From: Phoronis australis
Taxonomy: Eukaryota; Phoronida; Phoronidae
Direction: 5' to 3'
Assembly (NCBI GenBank): GCA_002633005.1
Contig: NMRA01000027.1
Location: forward strand, 283,265 to 347,264
DNA length: 64,000 nucleotides
Part shown: piece after piece, positions 55,216-64,000 of the stretch
How positions within the stretch are numbered: the stretch's first letter is position 1
Layout of the letters: each line of letters begins with the position of its first letter
The notes under the pieces: generated by a model
Told to the model about the DNA's origin: nothing
The model's database searches: none
What the model saw: only the letters and a program-made list of their open reading frames with translations
Program-made: the position numbers and the translations under genes

Positions 55216-56860
55216 CGTTGCTCTTGTTTTAAAATGTGGTCAAATTTTGAATTTTTCAAATTGTGACCCAGCACGACAAAATGAGTCTTATGTCGGAAAC
55301 TCTATTTCCTGACCAGACTACAAACAGTCGCTATCGGTGAAAATTAGGTCAAAATTTTTTTATTGCAGATTATGATTATTTATTCATTCTTAGACTACTT
55401 CACAAAGCATTGCTTTAAAACAAGAAAACTTCATTTTAAGCCTTATTTATTTCATTTTGAAAAATATCACCTCCACGACTGCATAGCTGGTGAAATTTTC
55501 ATCAAAATTTGCCGGTTTTCGTGCCCCCATTGCTCAGTCACCTGATGACCCAATTTGCTCGTAAACACATCAACAAAAGGTTCAAACTCTGCTCATTGTG
55601 CATGTAGTAAATGCTTTGAATTTTTCGTCCAATCACAAGTCGTAATATCACTTTTTGCATTCGGGGTAAATTCAACAGAAGTGTCACTCACCAGTCTTTT
55701 ATCTAGCAACGACCTTTTAACCTCATACATCGCTGACCTCATTCGCTAGAACTATTTAAGTGGGCGTGAAACTGTGGGGTCGAGAGGTCACGGCATGTTT
55801 ACAAGACAGTAAGATGGCTGATCACCGTGTAGCTGATATCTCAGTTATTAACTCTTGCCTCTGACTGCCGTATCAAGTTCAGCGAAAATTAACTGAACTC
55901 ATCGAAGAGCACATTTGTGGATGGAGACAAGGAGGAATTTTGTGACACCGACGAGTCGTCTGACGGCAGCAACTCGTCACCAGCTGAGTTTCTTGATCGA
56001 CCCATCGCAAATACGGTTACGTTGGATTGGAACAAGCAGAACAGTCCGGATTAGCTTAATCGCAGAACAATGCCTTGTTCCTGCAAAGCCAGTGGATCGG
56101 GGTGCAAGCAGCTGCATATTACTGCAAGAGAGAACAATCTTCGATAGGGCTGAATCACTCGGTGAGAAGTCGAGGAAATCAGTGCTCTTCAGTCAGTGTC
56201 AGTGGACTTAGATAGGGATGAGTGATTGTCATTTTTTTTCAAAATTATGCTAGCGTAAAATTTTGAATTATTGTGAACAAAAGTCAGCTACTAATGCGTA
56301 TTTTGTAATCTACAGGACTTCATTTTATTAAACTTCTCCAAAGTACACTTTAACTACCTGTTTTACTTGCGGTAACCCCTCCTACCACAAGTGGACTGAT
56401 CCTGTATACATTAGCTGGGAAATTTATTGACCCAGTTGCAGCAACCCAACATGAATATCACTCCTTTTTGGCTGAAATTACGTAATAAGGTCTATATTTT
56501 TACTAATTTTTGATTACTTTTATTTGTTTATGTTGTTGTGTATACTAATAACTCTAAAATGTAGCATTCAATTGCAGGTGCTATGGAAATTTTAAATACA
56601 CTATCAGCACTTTTTCTTGGCCATTTTCCTTGACCTTTGAAAGCTCTAAATTTTCGCTGTCCCCGACTAGAATTGGCAATAACTCAGTTATTTGTTAAGA
56701 TAAGGACATGTTTCATACCTCAAAATGATCAGAAAATACTGTATTTTCAGAAAAAATAACAATTACAAAAATGTAAAATCCCTACTTAAGACTCATTTTG
56801 TGGTGCTGGGTCACAATTGGACACTTAATGTAAAAATTGAAAGCTAAGATCTACTTTTGC
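55216..56860. other. intron of the KNL2-like gene, no exon recognised
   Basis: A 98-codon frame at 55915-56211 (plus) lacks usable splice signals. The intron contains repeated phrases on the theme of TTGTGACCCAGCACGAC (about 55262) and its inverse (GTGCTGGGTCACAATT, about 56800), suggesting that 55.25-56.82 kb is an insertion with inverted ends. Confidence 0.4.
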
Positions 56861-56862
56861 AG

Positions 56863-57870
56863 AGTCGACCTGTGAGAGCATCAAGTCCCAGTGTCGGCCA
56901 GTATCAAAGACAGCAAGTAGTGACCAGTCCTCTTACTCACCATCATAACAGTGAACCGTGTCAAGAAAGATCTTTCAGTTTCCCATCTTCCAGTGTTGTT
57001 CAGCCTCACAATAGTTTAGCAAGAAGTGCAACAGTCCCCAATTCCTCTAGCGCACTATCAACTGTCAGCTCTAAAGAGCCATTGTTGCGTACCAGCAGGG
57101 ATGTTAGTCTACATTCTGTTGGGAAGTCGATTGAACGATTACAATCACGACAACTTGAGGCCAAACTCACTGTAGATCTTTTCAAACCTCCAGCAGAGAG
57201 TGCAAGACTTGTTGAATCTTATTCATCGCACGTGCCTGTTGCCTCGGACAGCCATATTTTATTGGGCCTAAAGAGTCCTAACATCTCTAGACAGAGTTCA
57301 TTCGTCATTGATGAGGATTTGAAGGAGGAATTCACAAATGTTGATGCACATAGCAGATCTAATTCAACTGTCAGTGGTGACAGAAGGAATACAACACCAT
57401 TCTCATCACGAACTGGAAAAACAAGTAGTTTATTGAATTTGTTTAACAGCATCAAGTCTGGAGGCCCTGTCCTAACAGATACCAAGCTCAAGACGTTCAA
57501 TGGAACTCTAACGCATGTTGGCAACGATCAAGACGAGTTTTCCGAATCCAAAAAAACGTCAAAAATTGTTGAAAGTGTGAGCAAAACTAGCAAAAAAGTT
57601 GATGAAAATGATAGTGATTATGTGGAAAAATGTAACAGTGGCTCAGACGACGACTTTGAATTGATTACTCCTGCCAGTAAAACAGTAGCGATCACGTTGG
57701 ACAAAGTAAAACGAAGAACAACAAACGCAGTGTTGATACCTAGGAGTGAGATGAAAATGGGAGTAAATGAAACATCTAATTGTGATGCAAGCAAAGATTG
57801 TAAAACTCCAGTGACTGTTAAATCAAATCTTGATGCAAAATATAATGTTGACAGCAATGCAAAGGGAAAG
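56863..57870 (+). CDS. MIS18BP1: KNL2-like large exon, disordered region
   Basis: It is 1008 nt (336 codons), acceptor CTTTTGCAG, donor AAAG/GTAAGT, phase 0 at both ends. It is Ser-rich with a possible short helix (GKSIERLQSRQLEAKLTVDL) and an acidic patch (DDDFELITPASKTVAITLDK). No named domain was found. Long N-terminal disorder before SANTA is typical of M18BP1 proteins. Confidence 0.75.
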
Positions 57871-58037
57871 GTAAGTTGGCGAAGTGTGATGAAGTCTCTG
57901 TTTGCAATGGGAACCTGCTGTTTCCTGTACAGTTGTATGTCACTGATCCTATCTTCACAAAATCGGAGAAATTTTAACACCAAAGTTTTTTTACCTATTA
58001 ATTTATAACAAGTGAATTAATTTTCTTCGGATTTGGG

Positions 58038-58319
58038 TCACATTTTTAGCCAAAACTTCAATAGGAGTAGTTGATTCCAACATTTTTTAAAGCTACCTTG
58101 TTTGGGCGGTCTTGGGTTACACAGCAGTAGAACTCTTCTTTGTCCCAGAGATAAAGCGCTTGACCTCGTTTTGGAAGTCAGGCACATATTCGTGTCTCTG
58201 ATTGATGTCGGAAAGACAAAGAATTTCACATCATGCATCCATGGGTATTTGTCTAGTTTATCAAATTTTCTCACATCAGAGTTGCAGCCCACAACACAGC
58301 AGTAATGCTTGGTTGTCAT
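58038..58319 (-). pseudogene. THAP zinc-finger fragment, antisense in a KNL2-like intron
   Basis: From an ATG at 58319 the minus strand reads MTTKHYCCVVGCNSDVRKFD, then VKFFVFPTSIRDTNMCL. The C-x3-C pair, the spacing and the FFxFPT..R phrase fit the start of a THAP domain (a DNA-binding finger of P-element-like transposases and host factors). The expected Trp and the closing C-x2-H are absent, so it is truncated or continues in an unseen exon. Confidence 0.4.
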
Positions 58320-60101
58320 TGGAAGGATGAATAGAGTAATGCAACGCAGAAATATGTATAACGAATCAGACAACAAATAACATGTGAAATTTCAATGGGA
58401 CAAAAAGGAGGTAGCAAATGTGCCTGACGGCTGTTTGCGGCATTGTGGGTAATACAGTGAGATTCAAGTGTCGCTGTGTAATCTGGGAAGGTCCTATTCT
58501 TTGCCAAAACATGGCAGCAGGCCTTCATGCAGCCTACGTCCTGGGCGTCCAAATGGACGCCCTAGCGCTAATCTGAGCTCCCTGGTAAGGATGCCCAATG
58601 TATCATTTGGACCCCCACTGTCAATAGGAACCTTTCAAGTTTGGACTCACACATTGTAATGAATACTAGGAAGCCTCTGAAGGCTCACAGTGGGGGCTCT
58701 TTTTTCAAAGCAGGAAGAAATATACAATGTATATACAAAGTATATAAAATGTTGCTATTTTGACGCTTGATTGACAGCATTGTAAGTCTTGGTCTACAGT
58801 TTTTTTAGTAAAAATGCTCACCATAGAAGGCTGTTTTATAAACTTAGATGTAAAAACCTTGATCTATACATTTTTTGGAAAAAAATAGTGTGTGTTTGGG
58901 GGTATTGATGGGGATGGGGGGTTACGCATGGGAATCATGGACGCCCTGGAATATTGGGAACCCCATTTTGGACACCCTATTTTCAAAATCCTGGATAAAG
59001 GCCTGCATGGCAAACAAGTGAAATTGTCAAGTTACATGTATTTTTTGCACTTTGGGTCTGAAGTGAGGGTTCTTTTAAACATTTAAAGCAACTGAAGTAT
59101 GTAGTTACTCTCGAGTTCCGAATAGTTGTAGAGACAGCAATAATAGTATAGAACGGAAAATTTCACGATTTTTAATAATAGTAGAAAAGAGTTGGTTTAC
59201 GATTCAATTTGTCACACGTATGGGATGGTGTACTGACGTCAATGCTGCGCCGTTTAGCCAAAACGCCACCAATTGGCCAGAATAACGATAACGTCACAAG
59301 CCAAGCTGAAGTCTATGACATGCGGACGCAATGTCGCTAATTTTTGTAAGTTTTAATTCCAGTATCAGACTCAAACTTGATCTGTTTTCTCAACTGGATG
59401 TCTCAAATTTTCATGTTTCCTTTGAAAGGTTCGGCACTGTTCATTAATTGCACAGGAATTTGCACTTCGTTGACTGGCCGCGTTATCACCACGGCTCGTA
59501 TCTGTAGCTGGATTATTTGTCACACCAGCATCTGAATCAATGTCTGTATCTGGAGCATCTTGTGGTTTGTAAAATAATCCTCGATTTCTTTAGGCCTTGG
59601 CATGGCAGACGACATGATTAAGTATGTGGAATGCGCATGTCAATCATGACCGAAACCGCAGATGACACTGGCTGTGTAAAATTACTCTCCCAGGAAACGC
59701 AAACGTCGGGGACAGGCACAGTGAAGAGTTGTAATGGCTTGATCCATACATTAGAAAAATGAAGTTCCCAATGTTAGACAAATTTCTTAACATGTTGTGT
59801 GTTTTGTAGCTTATGAGTGTAATATTTCTAGGAACACATTAATGATGTCACGGTTTTTAATTTTGAGTCAACGTGAGGGTGTTTGCCAGTGCGAATGTTC
59901 TCAAGGATTTCACACTGCCCAACTCTTGCCCCGAGGAGGCCCCTCAGTAAGAGTCAAATTTTTAAAAACTTTTCGAAAAGACCGAAATGTTGACTAAAAT
60001 TACTGCTGTATTAGGTAGATCATAACCACAAGAATGAAACACTATCATGTTGCTCAAAACACTGAGCAAAGCATAATTTTAATAGTCGCATACAGCGGAC
60101 C

Positions 60102-60192
60102 CCCACTTTGAGAACCAGTGTTTTCTACTACATAACAAGAACCAGTTTTTCACTGAATAGCAGGCGTTAAAACATGTTCTCAAAATGCGGAT
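60102..60192. repeat. short fold-back element (CCCACTTTGAGAACC ... GTTCTCAAAATGCGG)
   Basis: Inverted ends and an ACCAGTTTTTCACTGAATA-like middle. Relatives are at about 32170-32237 (GCATTTTGAGAACCAGTT ... AATTGGTTTCCAAAATGCGGG) and, decayed, about 52904-52990. Confidence 0.45.
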
Positions 60193-60527
60193 TGCCAGAG
60201 AGTGACTATTGCCTGGATAACAATCCAACCCACCCAACACACAAGAAACCGTCAATTTGGGTTAAGTGACCCAACTTAAAATCTTTGAAGTACCCTGACC
60301 TCCCAATTTTGAAATGTGAGATGTTTTTTGCAACTACCCGGTAGTCATTTCAACGAACCAGGTTTTTTTAAAGTTCGCTTGCTTACAAAGTCTAACTTCA
60401 GGATGCTTTGATTACAGCGAACCATAGTAGTTTCTGAATGTTTTAGAATGGTTCGGGTTTTGCAATTAGACTGAAATTAATAGATTGTTGCAAACTGCAA
60501 CACTTGACATCATGTGAACATGGAAAG

Positions 60528-60624
60528 CAAAAAAATGAAACAGTCGACGAGTCGAGTCCAGGAGAGAGAGGACACTTGCATAGATTGCTCATGGCCAAAT
60601 GTGCCCCTCTGACCAGTGACTCAG
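60528..60624 (+). CDS. MIS18BP1: candidate missing exon of the KNL2-like gene
   Basis: After ATGGAAAG a phase-0 frame reads QKNETVDESSPGERGHLHRL, then LMAKCAPLTSDS, ending at a donor-like GTATTG in phase 1. It fits the incoming phase of the 57870 junction but not the outgoing phase required at 62234, so another exon would still be needed. The acceptor lacks a strong pyrimidine tract. Confidence 0.25.
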
Positions 60625-62233
60625 GTATTGCAAAAGTCACCATGAAAGGGTGAATTTCCAAATAAATTCCACACAAAAATATTTACTTTTAGGGTTGAAC
60701 TGTAGTGTATAAAATGATCAATTTTTGCACCAAAACCACTGAATGTTTCATATACAACTGAGGCTTCTTGTGTTAAAAAGAATACAGTCCAGCTTTTTGC
60801 TGAAATTCAATTCCCTGTAAATAATATGCATAATTATGTTATCAGAAAAGTTGACTATTCCATTGAGGCTCTAACCAAAATGGGTCAGTTTTAATGACTG
60901 TGCCAACTACCAAAAGGATGAGGTTTTATCTTGCTGATTATACTAAAGAGTGGGTATAATTATAATTTCACAACAACAAACACCCTCCGAAATAATTGAA
61001 CACTTCTTACCACTGTAAGATGGCAGTCATTGCTGAATGGCACCGCCAAAAGCGATAAAGTCAGTCATAATAAAACTATTGCTAGACTACTTAATGTTTG
61101 TCTGTTTAGGACCATTGACTGCATTTCTATGCTCCTAACTTCTGTTAGTAGTGACAAGTGTGCCACTCCACTATGCAATGACAATGAATAATAGCAGAAT
61201 TTCAGCATATATCCTTATCTGACCCACTAGTTCAACCTTCACGGTATTTACGGGAGCTTATATATAACGTACATGAACATGTTAATATACGAGAGGGTGT
61301 TCTCTGAAAAGATCGAGACAATCTCCCGTGGCCGCGATGTACTCAGCCACTCCTTTCCCACTATTCGGTGCTATAGTACGCCTAAAATGACTGTTTTGTG
61401 GGTGGCCTAATTTCTTCCACAAATTATTTCGTAAAAAGTCACATCACTTCAGAATCCAGCATAGTATACAAGATAATTATCCTTAAAATGTTTCATATAC
61501 GTTACTGGTGATGTATTCTTTGACTCGTTAGCTTTGAAATGCGGGAGTTTGATAAAAACAGAGAGATTTAAACGGCTGTAAATCCATCGACATTCTTTTA
61601 CTGGAAGTTGCCATGTTGGTGAACTAGTTTGACCTATTAATTATACAACTGACCAATAGAATGCCTTGTTTCTTGAAATCGGAACAGCCAATGATATTTC
61701 AAGAATGCGGATGGAAAAGTGCCCTGTAGCAGACCCCAACCTATCTGGTGGGTCTGTGCAGGAGATTACATGTGACCATGGTACGATATCAGCCTCCTGT
61801 TCAGTAATGCTAGGACCTCGCTAAAAAGCAAGACTTCACGAAATTACGAGATATTTCGGTGTATTTTAAGTGAGAGCACGTGACTTAAGCTAGATTTTAG
61901 CTAGGTCCTAGCGTTACTGAACGTACGCCCGGTATCAACAGTAAAGTTTTTGTGTAACAAATTTGTATTGAATGAAACAAAATTGATGAACCAAATAAGG
62001 TGGAGCGCATGAAAAGTTTGGAAAATTAATAAACGTATAGACCCGAATAAGCGTTGTAGACCGGAAAACGAATGAAATAAATAATCATATAGATACGGCT
62101 ATTTGGAACTCGAGAATACAAGGGTGTTTAAAAATGAAAATGTGCAATATTCAAAGTTTAGTGTTTAATGTACCAAAGGTGTGATCCTGGATTAATACAG
62201 CATTTAGTTTCTTGTGAACATTTAGTTTTTCAG

Positions 62234-62332
62234 CCCTGGAGGCGTGCAGTCAGTGAGTGTTGTGGAATTAGAAGACTGGAACTTGGTGCCACTCTGGTCT
62301 TCTAAAGCTGTAGCTTTGGCTGGTCACAAGTT
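62234..62332 (+). CDS. MIS18BP1: KNL2-like exon, first half of SANTA domain
   Basis: It is 99 nt, acceptor TTTTTCAG, donor TT/GTAAGT, phase 2 in and 2 out. It reads PGGVQSVSVVELEDWNLVPL then WSSKAVALAGHK. The W...L opening strand and the V.L.G phrase match SANTA. Confidence 0.85.
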
Positions 62333-62577
62333 GTAAGTTATGCGACAGTTCAATGATACATTAGAAATTTCTCTCCTTCACTCTCTTGTGAATGACACTG
62401 TTAAAAAATTACCTTTTGGGCTTCTTTGGACTTTGTTTTTCTACATGTTATTTTCTGTTGTTCATTAAATCTTGAAAATATTATTACTTTAGAGGGACCG
62501 TACTAGTATACTTGTGTTTTGCTGGTCTCAACATGTTTTCCAGATGAGTTGGAGGGCTTGGAAGGAAGTGGCAGTTT

Positions 62578-62838
62578 GTTATTGCTTGAGAGCATTCTTG
62601 GTGCTAGCAATGACAAACTTGAGACCATTCTTGGTGCTTGCAATGATCTGTCATGACAAACTTGGGAGCATTCTTGGTGCTAGCAATGACCTGTCATGAC
62701 AAACTTGAGAGCATTCTTGGTGCTAACAATGACTCGTCATGACAAACTTGAGAGCATTCTTGGTGCTAACAATGACCTGTCATGACAAACTTGAGAGCAT
62801 TCTTGGTGCTAACAATGACCTGTCATAACAAACTTGTC
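62578..62838. repeat. minisatellite, 43-bp unit, about 6 copies
   Basis: The unit is GAGAGCATTCTTGGTGCTAA then CAATGACCTGTCATGACAAACTT in two parts, the first copy shortened by a deletion of CTGTCATGA-like sequence. Lies between the two SANTA exons. Confidence 0.9.
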
Positions 62839-63080
62839 GAGCCTGATCTCATGTTATAACAAACTGTCAATTCTATCAAAGCCCTGAAATCATCATTAAT
62901 TTCATTAAGTAATAGTTTGAGACCAATTTCATAACAGTAAGTGGGTAAATGTCTTAATTATAAGTTTAGTTGTGACATAGGCTGGGCTTATGGCTGCTTT
63001 AATGTTTATTTTGTTGTTGTACAACGTCTGTCATCACACACACAAAAAATACCCACTGACTATTTTTTAGCTGTATTACA

Positions 63081-63440
63081 CTAGAGATATGTAGTCTTTG
63101 GTCTCTCAATGACATTGGGAAAATAGAAAATCACATATTTAGAGACAAATTTGTTGGTGACAGACATTTCATCCTGGAGCACCTGGCCTTTATCAATGAA
63201 TGGATTGATTCCCGCCGTACGCTTCTTAACTAGATTGTTGCACAGGGGAGATAACTGAGCAGCGCTGTCCTGGTTGGGAAAATATGCTGCATTCTCGTTA
63301 AAGTAACTATCATAATGAGGATGCAGTACTCCTTTGCCAGTGATTTTTCTATTTTCGCGATGTATTATTGCTGTATCATAACTTCTTAGTTCAACCAAAC
63401 AGTTTAGATAGGAAGAGGGGAATCTTACCACAACTTCCAT
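63081..63440 (-). CDS. 119-codon open frame antisense in the SANTA intron, unknown
   Basis: An ATG at 63440 opens MEVVVRFPSSYLNCLVELRS, and the frame runs to a stop with a protein-like composition (for example LHPHYDSYFNENAAYFPNQD). I recognise no family. It could be a small gene, a retroposed fragment or chance. A GTAAGA donor lies 12 nt after the ATG, so it could equally be a start exon of something else. Confidence 0.25.
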   Translation of the reverse strand: MEVVVRFPSSYLNCLVELRSYDTAIIHRENRKITGKGVLHPHYDSYFNENAAYFPNQDSAAQLSPLCNNLVKKRTAGINPFIDKGQVLQDEMSVTNKFVSKYVIFYFPNVIERPKTTYL

Positions 63441-63675
63441 TGGAAAATGTGCTACGTATGGGAAATAGCGCTACCAAGTGGCTGTGGTCACTGTGGTAGA
63501 TTCTATAAAGCTCAGTGTGTGGATATGCAATTTTGCGTGACTCCATCGCACACGATGCAACAGGTACACATGTAATCCTGAGTTGGTATCTGCTTCTATG
63601 GCTGTCATAAATTAGGCTTCACTTGCACACAATAATTCGGATGACATAAATAATATGGCTGTTTCCTGGTTTCAG

Positions 63676-63809
63676 AGGGACACCGGCAGATGAGTTGTGG
63701 CGTAGCACTGCCATCAAAGAGAGGCTGAACCAGCTGGTGGTGACTACTGCTAGCGGCACCATGTACATCCTAAAGGGACAGTTTAACAGGACATGTTCTC
63801 TGGAGGAAG
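63676..63809 (+). CDS. MIS18BP1: KNL2-like exon, second half of SANTA domain
   Basis: It is 134 nt, acceptor TGGTTTCAG, donor G/GTAGGC. It reads GTPADELWRSTAIKERLNQL and VVTTASGTMYILKGQFNRTC. W-S-T-AI..R, T.SG..Y.L.G are the strongest SANTA signatures. Confidence 0.88.
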
Positions 63810-63845
63810 GTAGGCTGCCAAAGAGAGGGTGGGACTGCTGTGACT

Positions 63846-63990
63846 GATGTGTCCAATGAGAGACTTGTTAGTCCAAGATGGGCAGGGCTTGGTGAGATGG
63901 ATGTGTCCAATGAGAGACTTGTTAGTCCAAGATGGGCAGGGCTTGGTGAGATGGATGTGTCCAATGAGAGACTTATTTGCATGAAAGAGG
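63846..63990. repeat. minisatellite, 54-bp unit, about 2.5 copies
   Basis: GATGTGTCCAATGAGAGACT recurs at 63846, 63900 and 63954, i.e. exactly every 54 bp. The period is a multiple of three, leaving the minus strand open by chance. It begins 37 bp after the SANTA exon. Confidence 0.95.
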
Positions 63991-64000
63991 TGGGACTATC

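Larger units (their letters stand above)
58320..62230. other. KNL2-like intron(s), repeats and possible missed exon
   Basis: Mostly non-coding. About 58520-58690 holds a hairpin around GGGCGTCCAAATGGACGCCC. One exon candidate at 60528 is listed separately. Confidence 0.4.
52788..63809 (+). other. MIS18BP1: KNL2/MIS18BP1-like gene model, 3' end outside window
   Basis: KNL2 (M18BP1) licenses centromeres for deposition of CENP-A after mitosis and carries SANTA and SANT domains. Exons seen are 52788-52841, 53665-53802, 56863-57870, then 62234-62332 and 63676-63809. The last two join in phase and encode a SANTA domain: VVELEDWNLVPLWSSKAVAL, then AGHKLGTPADELWRSTAIKE and RLNQLVVTTASGTMYILKGQ. The first three are mutually in phase 0 and encode about 400 residues, mostly disordered, close to the length that precedes SANTA in human. 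At least one exon is missing between 57870 and 62234, since the phases differ (0 against 2). A SANT/Myb domain would lie beyond the window. Whether the first three exons belong to the same gene is inferred from strand, spacing and phase. Confidence 0.65.

Noticed and set aside
62514-62699. Plus-strand frame with repeated FLVLAM-like units
   Set aside because: Product of the 43-bp minisatellite between the SANTA exons.
63770-63982. Minus-strand frame with repeated SLSLDTSISPSPAHLGL
   Set aside because: 54-bp minisatellite with a period divisible by three; no start or splice support.

Overview
This is eukaryotic, animal nuclear DNA. The genes are split into small exons with GT-AG introns of about 0.3 to 4 kb, and much of the remainder is AT-rich intron or intergenic DNA full of SINEs, MITEs, minisatellites and one miniature LTR element. 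The gene content (IRF2BP, TALPID3/KIAA0586, TIMM9, a tandem-repeat galectin, a SANTA-domain KNL2/MIS18BP1 protein) and the single, pre-duplication copies suggest an invertebrate, probably a deuterostome such as a hemichordate or cephalochordate. The sequence alone does not fix the species. A run of N at 49379-49627 and a single N at 18153 mark a draft assembly.

Layout: 1-5.9 kb is mostly degenerate repeats with one possible partial plus-strand exon at the left edge. At 5932-7632 (minus) lies an intact, intronless IRF2BP-family transcription co-regulator. From 8 to 16.5 kb there are transposon remnants, including an element built from about ten modules that each carry a CTCF-like core. From 16.6 to 24.3 kb (possibly 26.5 kb), minus strand, lie in-phase exons of TALPID3; one exon occurs twice in a 0.63-kb direct duplication around the single N. 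At 25.5-26.04 kb is a 539-bp element with near-identical terminal repeats, a primer-binding-like site and a polypurine tract, whose terminal repeats contain a tRNA-like Pol III promoter. TIMM9 (plus) follows at 29.7-32.8 kb, head-to-head with TALPID3 as in human. At 35.46-45.73 kb (minus) is a complete eight-coding-exon tandem-repeat galectin of 313 residues. Divergent from it, 52.8 kb to the right edge (plus) carries exons of a KNL2/MIS18BP1-like gene whose last two visible exons encode a SANTA domain; the gene runs off the window.

The genes serve different cell functions: transcription repression, ciliogenesis and Hedgehog signalling, mitochondrial import chaperoning, beta-galactoside binding, and centromere (CENP-A) licensing. 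What joins them is position. The human relatives IRF2BPL, KIAA0586, TIMM9, LGALS3 and MIS18BP1 all lie on chromosome 14q, and paralogues IRF2BP2 and LGALS8 lie together at 1q42-43. The window therefore looks like a preserved piece of an ancestral linkage group.

Exon coordinates come from reading splice sites and phase by eye. Galectin, TIMM9 and IRF2BP are complete and firm. TALPID3 is firm for its middle exons. The join between the two parts of the KNL2-like gene is an inference.
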